Below, in pieces: positions 1 through 11,774 of a stretch of 64,000 nucleotides of DNA (within the stretch, counting starts at the first letter, position 1; each line of letters opens with the position of its first letter). Source of the stretch: Iris pallida (taxonomy: Eukaryota > Streptophyta > Magnoliopsida > Asparagales > Iridaceae); NCBI GenBank assembly GCA_029216955.1, contig JANAVB010023997.1, forward strand, positions 337,501 to 401,500. The letters run 5' to 3'. The position numbers were made by a program, and so were the translations under genes. The notes under the pieces are model-generated. The model saw only the letters and a list, made by a program, of their open reading frames with translations, did not search any database and was not told the DNA's origin.

Positions 1-3000
1 CGAGTCTCGATGTGTTTGGACCGACTATGAAACGTCTGATTCTTCATAAGGTGTACAGCGCTCTGACTGTCGTAAAGTAAAGTATACTGCTCTTGCTTCA
101 GTCCTATTTCCTGCAGCAGCTTCTTCATCCACAGCAGCTCCTTGCATGCCTCCATCGCTGCAATGTACTCTGCCTCTGTCGTTGACAAGGCAACACACTT
201 CTGCAACCGCGACTGCCACGACACCGCTCCTCCCGCAAACATCATCACGTAGCCCGAAGTCGATCGCCTCGTGTCTACATCTCCAGCCATATCAGCGTCG
301 GTATACCCATCCAGCTTTGGCTCGTCACCACCAAAGAAAAGTCTCCAACCAGCAGTGCCCTGAAGATATCGTAGAATCTACTTGACCGCACTCCAATGTA
401 CCCTTCCAGGATTTGAAAGATACCTGCTAATCGTACCAACTGCATGAGCAATATCTGGCCTCGTACACACCATGGCATACATAGGGCTTCCCACAGCTGA
501 GGCATATGGAACCCGCTCCATATCTTCCTTTTTGTCCTCGGTAGATGGACACTGCTCCTCAGTGAGCTTAAAGTGAGCTGCAAGGGGGCAACTCACTTTC
601 TTCGACCCGTCCATACCGAAACGCTGAAGTACCCGATAAATGTACTTCTTTTGGGACAAGTGTAGCAGCTTGGACTCTCTCTCTCGGCTGATCTCCATCC
701 CAAGAATAGTCTTCGCTGCGCCTAAATCCTTCATAGAGAAGGCTGCACCCAGTTGGCACTTCAGTTCCGCTATCCTAGTGGCATTCCGATCCACTAACAG
801 CATATCATCTACATAGAGCAATAAAATGATGAAATCATCCTCGACAAAATACCTCACAAATGTATAATGGTCCGACGTCGTCCGTGCATAACCATGCTCC
901 CCCATAAACGACTCGAACTTCCTGTACCACTGCCTCGGAGCCTACTTCAGACCATACAAGCTCTTCCTCAATCGGCAGACCAAATGTGACTTGCCCTTCT
1001 CACAGAATCCCTCTGGCTGCTCCATGTACAACTCCTCCTCAAGATCACCGTGGAGGAATGTCGTCTTCACATCCATCTGCTCGACCTCCAAGTCGAGACT
1101 GGCTGCTAATGCTAGCACCACCCGAATGGACGAATACTTAACGACAGGCGAAAAGATCTCATCATAATCCATGCCTTTTCGCTGACCGTAGCCTTTAACT
1201 ACCAGCCTCGTTTTGTATCGAGGGTGAGTAGCATCATCCGTCTGCTTCACTCTAAATATCCATCGATTCTTCAAAGCCTTCTTGCCCTTTGGCAACCGCA
1301 CCAGCTCATAAGTAGAATTAGTGTGCAAGGAACTCATCTCCTCCTGCATGGCCTCCATCCACTCCTGCCTGTGTTCGTCTTCCATAGCCTCTACAAAGCT
1401 TTCGGGCTCTCCCCCGTCAGTCAATAGCCCTCATCCGGTGAGTATCTCGTAGATGGTCGACGATCTCCGTCGCTCCTTCTCAGTGGAACCACTGGTGCTG
1501 GCTCTATACCAACAGCCTCCTCCCCTTCAGGAACTGCCTCTCCGGCATGCTCATTCTTCTGAGGGACACCCTGACCACCATCAGCAGGCTGATGATCAAG
1601 GTTGGGAGCTACTCCATGTACTGGCTCCCCCATAACTGGATCCTCTGCGATATCCTCTGGAAACTGCTCGAAGCGAAATGACTCTAACTCAGGCAATTCC
1701 TCAGCCTCAGAAGGCGTCTCGGAATCCTGAGTTTTGGTCATGGTCTGATCCTCGACGAACACCACGTCCCTGCTTCTGTAGAGCTTTCTTCCCACCGGGT
1801 CGTAGAGTCTATAGCCAAAATCATTCCGACAGTAGCCGACAAAGACGCATCGCCTCGTCTTCGGCTCAAGTTTGGTCCTCTCGTCCTTCGGTACATGCAT
1901 GAAGGCCTTACAATCAAATGCCCGCAGGTGATTATATGACGGCTCTTTGCCGTACCATACTTTGTCAGGTACATCACCCTGCAAAGGAGCACTAGGAGAC
2001 AAATTAATAACATAAGCAGCTGTGAGAAGAGCCTCACCCCAATAACTGCACGGCAAGTTTGCTTCTGACAACAAACACCGTACCCTCTTTATCAGTGTCC
2101 TATTCATGCGCTCCGCTACACCATTGAGCTAAGGTGTCTTGGACGGAGTCTTTTGGTGTCGTATCTCCTGCTCTCTGCAATAAGCATCAAAGGGACCGAT
2201 GTATTCGCCGCCATTGTCGGACCGAACACACAATAACTTCTTATCCATCTCTCTTTCAACAGAGGCCTGAAACTATTTGAAAGTAGGCAGCACCTGATCC
2301 TTGGTCTTTAAGGCATAGACCCAAACCTTCCTGGAACAGTCATCAATAAAAGTTACAAAGTAAGAAGCACCACCAAGAGATTTTACCTTCATAGGACCGC
2401 AGACATCCGAGTGAATCAACTCGAGCAACGCCGGCTTCCTTGAACTTGGGTGACTTTGGAAAGACACCCTATTTTGCTTCCCAGCTAAGCAGTGCGTGCA
2501 CTTCTCCAACTTTGTAGACTTGAGCCCTGGAATCACCTTCCTGTTCACCAAGTAGCTCATCCCTTTCTTGCTGATATGGCCGAGCTGCCTGTGCCACAAC
2601 TCGGTAGATGCATCACTGACTGCGTTCACCTCCTGTGCCCCCTGTGCGCTCCCCTCCATATAGTAGAGACCGGACTTTTTGCTTCCTCTGGCAATCACCA
2701 TCGAACCTCTGGAAAGCTTCCACTGACTATTCCCGAAGAGACTGAAGAATCCCTCGTCATCCAACCTTCCAACCGACACCAGGTTGAAACGGATATCAGG
2801 GACATGACGAACATCTTTGAGAACAAGAACCGCACCCGTATTCGTTCTCAAATGCACATCTCCAACGGCAACCGCCTTCGACACATCTCTATTGCCCATC
2901 TTCAATACTCCACAGTCGCCTGTTGTGTAAGTGGCAAATAGTGTCCTATTGTGAGATACATGTGCTGAAGCCCCTGAGTCCACCAGCCAAGAATTGTCAT

Positions 3001-3868
3001 CGCAGGCGAGGTTAGTAATGACCTCATCACCTACGACGATCACATCGCCTCCGTGCATCGAGGCCGCCGTTGTTGTGTTCTCATCTTGCTTCCCCTTGTC
3101 GCCCTTCTTCTCTCTCTTCCAAGCGAAACAATTCCGCTTGATGTGGCCCTTCTTACCACAATGGTAACACTCTGAGTCCTTGTAACGACCCTCGGACTTC
3201 CCTCTGCTCTTGTCTCTGCCACCACCTGGACCCCTGCTTTTGTCCCTTCTGCGGCTCTCTGAAACCAATGCCTCTGAGTGATGGGATGTAGATGAAGTGC
3301 CCTGAGAACGTCTCCGTATCTCTTCATTCAGCACCTCGCTCTTGGCAAACTCCAGACAGACCACGCCCTCTGGAGCAGAAGCGATCATAGATACTCGTAC
3401 GGTCTCCCACAAGTCTGGCAATATATACAGCAGCCATAGTCCCTGAACTTCGTCGTCGAACTTGACTCCCATTGAAGACAGCTGGTCAACCACGCCCTGG
3501 AAATCACTCAAGTGATCCGTAATAGACGCCCCATCTTTGTACCGTAGACCCATCATCGTCCGGATCAGGAACAACTTGTTTACCCCGGTCTTCTTCGCGT
3601 ACAGAGACTCCAGCTTATCCCATAACGTCTTCGCGTGCTCAATATTGGCAACGTGGTTGTACACGTTCTCGTCAATGAACTGCCTGATGTATCTGCACAC
3701 CTGTATATGCTCAAATTTCTAGTCCTCCTCGGATTTATCACTGGACTTCTCGGATGCAAATACGGGCAGATGCAGCTTCTTGACAAACAGCAAATCTTTC
3801 ATCTTGCTCCGCCAATAATGATAGTTGGTGCCATTCAGATTCACCATGCGCACCGGCTTCGCGTCCAT
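1..3868 (-). pseudogene. Copia-1 gag-pol polyprotein, broken and cut by the window edge
   Basis: The start is taken as the ATG at 3868, because the frame runs straight into a copia gag with NGTNYHYW. In order: gag; CCHC zinc knuckle (CYHCGKKGHIKRNC, about 3190-3150); protease with LVDSGAS (about 2975); pre-integrase zinc region (H-H-C-C, about 2610-2500); integrase core (SDVCGP, DD); RT with YVDD (about 810); RNase H with GYTDAD and STTEAEYI. In-frame stops, all TAG: 3719-3721, 2273-2275, 2129-2131, 942-944 and 378-380. A frameshift lies near 1421. Comparison with copia gag/pol wording suggests three of the stops replace Gln and two replace Trp. No intact product is possible from this copy. 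Confidence 0.92.
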
Positions 3869-3920
3869 CTCCCCTCTCTAGTTTTTGTCAATTCCTGACA
3901 CCCTTCTGAATTCCAGAACC

Positions 3921-3934
3921 TGGCTCTGATACCA
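3921..3934 (-). other. Primer binding site of Copia-1 (tRNA-Met type)
   Basis: On the minus strand this reads TGGTATCAGAGCCA, the standard plant complement to the 3' end of initiator tRNA-Met, three bases inside the 5' LTR. It fixes the element's orientation and the inner LTR edge. Confidence 0.92.
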
Positions 3935-3937
3935 CTC

Positions 3938-4715
3938 TGTTGGAAAAGAAACGCGAAAACCTTTCCCCAAACTAGAGAGTACCTGCGAGAGAACCGAGTA
4001 AACAACGCACAAACCAGAACACCAAACACAATCACGCAGACACAGAGAATTTTTGACGTGGAAAACCCTTGCGAAAAAAACCACGGGACGATCGGAGTCC
4101 AACCCTGAGAAGCCTCCACTAATGGAATAGAAGAATTACACCCTCTACAAACTCCTCCCGATCCAAATCGGTTCCCCACAACACTTAGAAGCAAGAACAA
4201 TGATTACAAGGCTACGAAGAGCGAGAACGACGAGCAGAGATTACCCGAATCCGATTCTCCTTCGAAAAACACCTTCAATCCTCCGTCTTCTCTTCCAAAG
4301 TTGTAGTGGCACTCTTGCCTCCTTCCTCTCTCTTCTTCTTGTTGTGTGCTACAATTGTGTTATCATTTGATTAGGGTTTGGAAATCCCAACTTAACTCCC
4401 TAATCCCGCAACAAATCTGGACCGTTTGATTAGATCCAATGGTGAAAAATCACCCACATTTTCGCCTCAGCCCCGACGACACAGAGTTCGGCCAGAACTC
4501 TGTGTCGGACAAACTGAACCTACCAGCAATATTCTGGAACAGCCAGACCGAGTTCGGCCCGAACTCGGTGGCTCCAGTCCAGAACCCCCCTTCGGGTTAG
4601 CAGCAGCAGCAGCAACTCCTCGTTGCCTACTTCCCGAGCTTCTTCGACATCGAACGGCGCTCTTTGCACTCCGAGATCTTCTCCACATAAGTTGGAAACC
4701 CCACCCACTCCAACA
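3938..4715 (-). repeat. 5' LTR of Copia-1
   Basis: 778 bp with terminal inverted repeats TGTTGGA (3938-3944) and TCCAACA (4709-4715), directly next to the primer binding site. In element orientation U3 is at the high-coordinate end. U3 carries two perfect palindromes at 4477-4507 and 4547-4569. The 3938-4150 part aligns by eye with LTRs at 19486 and 54433 (shared words such as GACGATCGGA), which defines the family. The other LTR is outside the window, so no age can be estimated. Confidence 0.9.
4477..4569. repeat. Two perfect palindromes in U3 of Copia-1
   Basis: First: 13-base arms 4477-4489 and 4495-4507 (CGACACAGAGTTC and its complement) around GGCCA. Second: 11-base arms 4547-4557 (ACCGAGTTCGG) and 4559-4569 around one C. 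Both contain the GAGTTCGG/CCGAACTC word that recurs in the SIRE element of this window. The position in U3 suggests a regulatory or structural role, but none is shown. Confidence 0.8.
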
Positions 4716-5269
4716 ATAATTACGTGACTAAAATTAGGTACTAGCACAGCTAGTAAATTTTTCGTTAATTCTTTTATGGAACTCTGAGTGACGACGAAGT
4801 TTTCAAATAATCCAGCTTTGTGAAATATAAATAATTATATTTTAGAGAACTTTGTAAAAATAAAATTAGACATTATTATGTGTAGTTTAAAATATTATTT
4901 ATAATGTTGTGGAAAGAGATGGGAGCCAAATATACATACAAAAGGAGACGTATATTTAAACATGTTTTGATGTGTTAAAAGGAAATTGCATACCAGTATA
5001 TATGTGTTAAACATATTTTTTTATATTTTTCAATTTCAATTTAAGGTGTACAATATTTAAGGATTCTTATAAAATATCGTGGTGAATATATAGTGCATTA
5101 ACTATTTTATTGTTCTACTCTTTCTCAGAATAAAATAATGACTAATTGTTCTAGACTATGCTACGAATAGCTAAAATCCAGGGTTGCAGCCATGGCCGCT
5201 CGGGACCAGCTGACTAAGCCCCTGATCGAGTATGGTCATGAGGAATTAATGATAAGGATCGATGGACTA

Positions 5270-5320
<51 letters not shown>

Positions 5321-5734
5321 GTTGTGCTTTCATGGTGGTGAATGTTTACGTGAAGAAAGTTCCCATCGATGTGCAGGTTGACTTGCACCATTATTGTGCC
5401 AATTTCAGCAAAGGTGGGACGGTCCAATCCAACGGAGACGAGTGAGTTATACGTGGAAGCAAAACCCAATAGTCATGTAGTCCTTATCCATGTCCCCCCA
5501 GCCTAGCTGCGTGCATGGTCCTTCATTTGGTTAATATTTAATGCTCACGTAACATTTCATGAATGCATGTGTTTTTGACTGTACGTCTCACGAGTGCAAA
5601 TTAATCCAATAGTGAAGGACAAATATTGGTAAATGAAGTAGTTGGTGTAGTACAAATGGTAAATGAAGTTGCACTTATAAGGGGACGCCCAATATGTTTA
5701 GTAACTCCGTGATAAAGGTCTGCCAAGTACAATA
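4716..5734. other. Non-coding gap, mostly AT-rich, no gene seen
   Basis: No coding region, RNA gene or TE end is recognisable. 4716-5160 is AT-rich. 5160-5520 has near-average base composition with a GA microsatellite at 5272-5316. Short frames here are interrupted and match nothing I know. Confidence 0.6.
5272..5316. repeat. (GA)n microsatellite
   Basis: About 22 uninterrupted GA units. Frames across it give only Ser-Leu repeats and are artefacts. Confidence 0.95.
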
Positions 5735-5885
5735 AAATGTTAGCTAAATTATAACTTAATACTTTTAAGTATTTAAATTTTTTAACATGATATTCTCAAT
5801 TTGACAAGTGTTAATTTGATATCCTAAAAAAAATTACTCCCGTTCCTCCCCTCCGCCTCTCCCCCGCCTCCCTCTCACTCCGGCT
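5735..5885 (+). repeat. Left arm of a long inverted repeat (possible Mutator-like terminal repeat)
   Basis: The reverse complement of this stretch aligns by eye with 11775-11950: both have a GA/GC-rich block (GAGGGGAGG), then TATCAAATT, then AGTTATAATTTAGC. Copia-3 lies between the arms. The simplest reading is an old DNA transposon with long terminal inverted repeats that Copia-3 entered. I did not find its exact ends, target duplication or transposase. Confidence 0.55.
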
Positions 5886-5991
5886 GCACCACCCCCACGG
5901 AGCAGCGACAGATATCGGGATTGGGGGCACGGAGCGGGGTAGTACAGTGGGAGAGGGGGGGAACCGGTGGGGGCCGAGAGAGAGGGGGTGG

Positions 5992-6145
5992 TGTTATTCC
6001 CAGGACGCGATTTTAAGATGAAAAACGGATTTTTGCAACACTTCGAAGAAGGTGCACAACTGAGATCCCGAAGGATTCAGAGAGACAAAATCAGATGCAA
6101 TACTTCGAGGAAGGCACAAATGATTTCGTTGCAGCAGCGATCCAC
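5992..6145 (-). repeat. Copia-3 left (3') LTR, alignable part
   Basis: Starts TGTTATTCC and matches 11149-11300 closely through words such as AACACTTCGAAGAAGGTGCA and TCGTTGCAGCAGCGA. After about 6145 the two copies part, so the rest of this LTR is deleted, replaced or beyond recognition. Confidence 0.75.
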
Positions 6146-7213
6146 AGTATGTTATCCCCACATATCTCTTTATACGGGTTTGAGTATTCCCCACAGTGAC
6201 TATCCATTATGCATTAGGATAGATGTCGCTGACGACTTGAATCTTCCTGATTTGGTCAAACAACAGTATGATACAAAATGGACTAAGCCTTGAATTTTGC
6301 AGCATAGCTGTAATTTTATCCACTCACACATTGTAGTCACATGTGCTTCTGGCTGCACATTAAAGGCCCTGTGCCAGTCTGATTTCGGTGTATGTATTTT
6401 GGGCGTCTATAAATTTACCCTCAAGGGACAGCCTATTATCTCTGTTCATACACTCTAGGTGGGTTCTTTATTAAAGAGACATGAGATGAAGTTTTGCGCT
6501 TCCTTGCGGTGCTACGCCGCTATGACATGGCGTAAAGACGAGGCATTACCCCTATCCGGGAACCTCATTGTAGTGTCATACTACTGTAGCATGAGGACAC
6601 AAGCCTCTCTGTAGTGCCAAATTATCCAGCATGAAGCCTTGCGCTTCCTTACGATGTTACGCCGCAACAACATGGCTTGCGAGGCCGAGACTTTACCCCT
6701 ACCTGGGTACCTTTTCGTGGTGTCATACCACTATAACATGAGGACATCGCCTCCTTTGTAGTGCTGTCCACAACTCTTTAACTTCATCATACAACATTAG
6801 GCTACCTGTCTATTTGCGATGCTACGCTGCTGTGACGACTCGCAAAGCCAAGGCATTACCCTTACCTGGAAACCTCATGATGGAGTCACCCACTGTAGCA
6901 TGGAGTTGTAATACTCCTTGTAGTATTGTACTACCGTGCTTACTGTAAAGCACAACAGACACTCACTCTGCCTGAGAACTCATTAAAGCGTTTAAGCCAT
7001 CCTCACCACAGGATCTGTTCTCCGCAGAAAACATATAGTAGACAATAGTGGTTATAGGTCTGTATCCTTTCTATGTCCCAGAGGACATGTACCCATTGTT
7101 TCTGATATTTTTTCGGTTAGTAGTCCTCCCTTGAACCAAAAGTTAGATGCCTAGTAGATTTTTCTTTGAACTAATAGCATAAAACTTTATGGTAGGATTA
7201 CAATAACACAATA
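6146..7213 (-). other. Copia-3 3' region between RNase H and the left LTR
   Basis: No coding. 6490-6935 is a degenerate tandem repeat (listed separately). A short purine run on the minus strand near 7122-7130 (AAGGGAGGA) could be the remains of a polypurine tract, but the LTR edge it should mark is not clear. Confidence 0.5.
6490..6935. repeat. Three-copy degenerate tandem repeat, unit about 150 bp
   Basis: Units start near 6494, 6647 and 6808. Each holds the same ordered words: TTGCGRTGCTACGC, GGCATTACCC, ACCTGG or TCCGGG, AACCTCAT, GTGTCATACYACTGTAGCATGAGGAC and a TTGTAGT end. Copies are roughly 70-80% alike by eye. It lies in the 3' untranslated part of Copia-3. Confidence 0.75.
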
Positions 7214-9690
7214 TCAGAATGCCTTCAAGTCCATTTTATTTACTGTGTCTTCGACCAGCTGGTGCTTGAGGTCCTTTGTGAACGGATCCGCCAGGTTCTC
7301 TTGACTCCGAACATCAATCACTGTAATGATACCTCTCTTGATGAGATCGTGCACTGCTTCGTGCTTTAGCCGCACAGTTCTCTTCTTCCTGTTGAAGAGA
7401 TCATTTGATGCCACCGTCGCAGTCGGCTAGTTGTCGCAGTATATCGGTATCGCCGGTATCTGTGCCCCAACCAATAGAAGATCATATATGAGCTCCCGAA
7501 ACGATTCTGCTTCTTCTGATGCGGAATCAAGTACAAAGAACTCATATTTCATGGAGGAACGAGAGAGCATAGTCTGTTTCTTCGACTTTCATGATATAGC
7601 AGTTCCACCCATGGAGAAAATGAATCCTCATGTGGATCTTTTGCTCTCCACCTTTGAGCACTAGCTGACATCACTGAAGCCTTCTACTACTTGCGGATCT
7701 CCGTTGTAGTGCAGTGCATATGTCTGAATCTTCTTGAAATATCTCATTACTCGTTTCACAGCTTTCTAGTGCTCAACGTTTGGGTTGCTCGTGAACAGAC
7801 TCAGCATTCCTACGGACGAAAGCTATGTCAGACCTAGTGGCAGTAGTAGCGTACATTAAACTCTTGATGACGTTTGCATACTCCAGCTGCCTGACACTTT
7901 TTCTCAAATTCGGCTTCAGCTTTAGGTCGCACCTGTAAGGCGAATCGATCACTGAAATATTCTGATACCCGTAGTGTGTGATCATCTTTCAATATATTAA
8001 TACTATGACAATGCCAGTATAGTGTCCATCCGGATGATAATGATCCCCAAGATCACATCATCTTCTTCCAAGTCATTCATACTGAACTTGGTCGAGATGA
8101 ACTTCTTTATCTTCGTGACGCAGTCCACATCCGTACCTAGGATCAGTATGTCGTCCACATATAGATAAACGATTATACCTCTTCCATCAGCGAACTTCGT
8201 GTAAACACACTTGTCAATGTCACAGACCATGTAGCCATTTGACCTTATAACCTTGTCAAACATCTCATGCCATATTTTGGGAGATTGCTTCAAACTGTAC
8301 AAGAATTTTACCAACTTATAGACTTTGTCTTCAAGGCCCTTGATGACAAATCCTTCTGGCTGTTGCATGTAAATTTCTTCGGTTAGCTCGCCATTCAGGA
8401 AAGTTATTTTTACATCTATCTGATGTATCACCAACTTATGTATTGCTGCGAGAGCAATTAACATTCTGATGGTGGTCATCCGGACTACTGGTGCATACGT
8501 GTCAAAGTAGTCAATCTCCTGCTTCTGAGAGAACCCTTTGGCTACTAGCCTAGCCTTGAACTTGTCAATCGTTCCGTCTGCTTTCATCTTCTTCTTGAAG
8601 ATCCATTTGCATCTGATGGATTTTGCTCCTTCAGGAAGATCAACCAACACCCAAGTGTTATTGGAGGTGATTAAATCAATTTTATTGTCTATCGTCCCCT
8701 TCTAAAAAAATAGTATCTCATGTCTTCATCGTCTCATCATATGTAAGCGGACTGCTTCCACATGATATATGACAAAGTCATCTCCGAAATCCTTCGGTCC
8801 CCTCACTCACTTAGCTGACGGCTCAGCGAGTTCTGGTTCAAGTGTTGTCTCCTCCACAACAACATCTTATTGGACTACGTTCTTATTGGAAACTTCAACT
8901 TTTTGTGCACCCTCATTTTTTTTGAAATATCCATAAGAACAATGTTCTTGTGTCTTGCAAATTTGTCTTTAAAGTATTCTGTGTCACGAGATTCAATGAT
9001 ATGATTTGATTCTATATCAAGAAATCTTTGAGCATCACTCTTCTCGGCATATCCCAAGAAGATCATCTTCGTAGTCATTGTCCCGAGCTTCTGAATCTTC
9101 AGGTCTAGAAAGTTTACAACTGCTAGACACCCCCACACTTGAATGATATCCAAGTTAGGTCTGACTTTGAACCAAAGTTCATGAGGAGTGATATCCAAAG
9201 TTGCATACGGCACTCTATTCAGAATAAAAGTGGCCGTCAATACAGCTTCTTTCCAATAGCAATTTGGAAGACCCACAGTCAACAGCATTGAGTTTATCAT
9301 TTCTGTCAACATTCTATTCTTCCTTTCTGATACTCCGTTAGATTGAGGAGAATACGGAGCAGTAGTCCCATTGATGATTCCATATTCTTTACAGAACGAT
9401 ACGAATTCATGAGACCGATACTCTTCATCTCGATCACTTCTTATTCTCTTGAGTTGTTGTCCGGTTTGCTGTTCAGCCTCGTCCTTGAACTCTTTGAACT
9501 TCTCGAATGCTTCGTCTTTAGACTTCAACAAGTAGACGAATAGGTATTTTGATAAGTCATCGATGAAAGTTATAAAATATTTTATCCCGACTTTTGCAGA
9601 GAATTGTTTGAAGTCACAGATATAAGAGTGTACCAACTCCAAAGATCTTTGCTTTGATTAACCCGACGAAAGGGTTTCCTTGTGTTCTTC
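7214..9690 (-). pseudogene. Copia-3 integrase, RT and RNase H remnants
   Basis: Three or more frames are needed. 9642-8875: integrase core (ITFIDD, then D at RSDRDEEYRSHEF and E in SNGVSERKNR). 8650-8003: RT start (KCKWIFK-like), FLNGEL, EEIYMQQPEGF and the catalytic YVDD near 8160. 7985-7773: RT thumb/RNase H junction. 7414-7214: RNase H tail with NLADPFTKDL. Frames change between these blocks, and several conserved positions differ (LYSLKQSP where LYGLKQAP is usual). Dead copy. Confidence 0.88.
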
Positions 9691-9800
9691 GTCTGAGCAC
9701 ACACTTCACATGTCTCTATCTTATCCCCACATTTGGAGATAAGTCCTAGACTAGATATTTTGTTTATTCTTCTACAATGAACATATCCAAGTCTATTATA

Positions 9801-11126
9801 TCACAACTCAAGAGTATAATCAGAATGAGCAATTGCATTAATTTTATTAGAGTGGGTTACAAGCTGAAGTTTAAACATCCCTTCGGTATAAAAAGCTTTT
9901 TCGAAGTATGTTCCTTTAATGGATATCACCATCTGGCCAGCATTAATGTCCATTCTTAAGCCTGCATTACAGAGTAGGCCTCCAGAGATCAGGTTCTTTG
10001 CGATAGCAGATACGTGCTTCACGTCTTGAAGCGTCAGAGACTTCCTTGATGTCATCTTCCACACCACCGTTCTGATCCACTGCACTTTAGCTTGTGCCTG
10101 GTTCGCCACCATAACACTTTCAGACGTTGGTTTGTATGTGGTGAACCATTTCTTGCTTGAGCATACATGGCAGGTGGCACTAGTGTCTACCCACCAATCA
10201 GAGTCAGCTTCCACCACAATGACCTGAGCAATCATAACAATTACATCAATAACTATGAAAACCTTACTAGGCTTACCTTGCTCTGATTGCTTGGACTTGG
10301 ATCTGCATTCACTCTTGTAGTGGCGCTTCTTGCCACAGTTAAAGCAAGTCACTTTGGACTTTGGCTTCTGTTGCTTGAAAGAAGTGTCCTTCACTTTTAG
10401 ATTAGTGATGTCCTTCTTCTTGTGGTGGAAAGCCTCCTGCTTTCACTTGGATTCTTTCGTGTGGACCAAGTTGGCATTAGCCATCTGTTTGGACAGAGCG
10501 TCCACCTTCAGTTGAGCCATCATCTGGTCCCTAACATAAATTTCTTGTAGGAGATCTTCCAGACTGATCTCCAATTTCTTTTTATGCATATTCGTATAGA
10601 ATTTGCTCCAACAAGCAGGGAGCTTGGAGATGATCCCTCCAAAAATTAACTTGTCGTTGAGGGGCATCCCCTCATCTTTCAATTTCTGACGCAAATTCAG
10701 GAACTCCTTCACCTGCGACATCGTCTTCTCGTCTTCAAAGAGCCACTTCTGATATTTTTCAACGATAAATATGTTACTCTTGTTCTTGTCATCTTCATAT
10801 AGTTTCTTCAGAGACTCCCACATCTCTCTGGCACTGGTCTTCTTCGAGTATAATTTTGCCAGGGAGTCCGCCATAGAATTAAGTATCATAAGCATACAAA
10901 GGCTATTCTCCCTCTTCCATTTGGACTCTTTGGCGGTAGCAGCAGCAATCGTGTTCGCAGTGCCAGATTCTGGAACCTTCAGTTCTTTCTCAGTTAACAC
11001 ATGATCGACGTCCACGAGTTGAAAATTTAGGCTAACCTTCCTCTTCCAGATTTGGTAGTGCTCTCCATCGAATTTCTCTAACTTGTTAAAGTTGGGATTG
11101 ATGAGTGCAGTACGAGAGTTTTCCAT
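9801..11126 (-). pseudogene. Copia-3 gag and protease remnant
   Basis: ATG at 11126 opens a copia gag (FDGEHYQIWKRK) of about 225 codons, ended by TGA at 10443 where the frame otherwise continues (likely a former Trp codon). The continuation has a CCHC knuckle, CFNCGKKRHYKSEC, near 10350, and a protease box near 10180 that reads WWVDTSATCH, whereas the family has DSGA; the catalytic Asp is present but the following Ser-Gly is lost. The frame breaks again near 9801. Confidence 0.87.
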
Positions 11127-11148
11127 CTTGTAAATCTAGCTTTGAGAT

Positions 11149-11581
11149 TGTTATTCCTGGGACGTGATTTTAAGCTAAAAAATAGATTTTGGCAACACTT
11201 CGAAGAAGGTGCACAACTGAGATTCCGAAGGATTCAGAGAGACAAAATCAGATGCAACACTTCGAGGAAGACACAAATAATTTCGTTGCAGCAGCGACAA
11301 ACAATACACAGTATGTTTTCTGATTAGATCAGAGATGATCTCGTTTAGAACGAGATACAAGTGGACGAACAGAAGAAAAAAATAAACAAAAGTAGAGATG
11401 AAAAGAAGAACGGCCTGCTGGGGTGACGGATCACCGGCGCTCAAAGCTAGATTTTCCTCACACGAATAGCTTCCAGGAACCAGCAAGTTCGGAATAGAAA
11501 GTGCACCAACAAAATGCCACATTATATCGCATGAGCCCATGAGCCCGAGTCCGAGTCGCTTAGCTCCAAAGGAATAAATTC
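11149..11581 (-). repeat. Copia-3 right (5') LTR
   Basis: Begins TGTTATTCC 23 bases beyond the gag ATG. Its outer end is placed near 11581 from the inverted terminal word GGAATAA (expected to pair with TGTTATTCC), a soft call. The primer binding site between LTR and gag is degenerate (TCTCAAAGC on the minus strand). Confidence 0.65.
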
Positions 11582-11774
11582 CAAAAGCATGACAAAAAGT
11601 ATTAATACTTCATTGTTGAGTTAGCCTTTTTCCCACTAGAAAAACACCCCCACATAGCACCCATGTGCCACTCCACACCTCTTGTGCATCTCTCCACACA
11701 CAAAGCTATATAAAGAGATATATTTCATTTGGCCTAGATAATGTGGGACTATTTTGCTATTGCCTAAGGCAAAA

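Larger units (their letters stand above)
1..4715 (-). mobile_element. Copia-1: Ty1/copia retrotransposon, 5' part, runs off the left edge
   Basis: Seen: reading right to left, a 5' LTR (3938-4715), a tRNA-Met-type primer binding site (3921-3934), then gag-protease-integrase-RT-RNase H down to base 1, where the window cuts RNase H just after an SKHIE motif. The 3' LTR is therefore outside the window. The order integrase before RT is the Ty1/copia order, and motifs such as LYMEQPEGF and YVDD resemble the TNT1-94/Tork group (family knowledge). The element is dead: five in-frame TAG codons and one frameshift. ATAAT at 4716-4720 is the candidate right copy of the target duplication; its partner is not visible. 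Copia-2 (19486-54945) is a relative with alignable LTR and pol. Confidence 0.93.
5992..11581 (-). mobile_element. Copia-3: decayed Ty1/copia retrotransposon
   Basis: Seen: a right LTR from 11149 (TGTTATTCC, probably ending near 11581 with a damaged GGAATAA), gag start at 11126, then protease, integrase, RT and RNase H down to 7214, and a left LTR copy from 5992 that aligns with the right one for about 150 bp before diverging. Between RNase H and the left LTR is a three-unit tandem repeat. Several frameshifts and stops and a changed protease motif show it is long dead. It belongs to a copia lineage different from Copia-1 (different gag, and LTRs starting TGTTATTCC). Confidence 0.85.

Noticed and set aside
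4426..4719. Plus-strand frame of 97 codons
   Set aside because: It lies wholly in the LTR of Copia-1, with no family match; a by-product of the palindromes.
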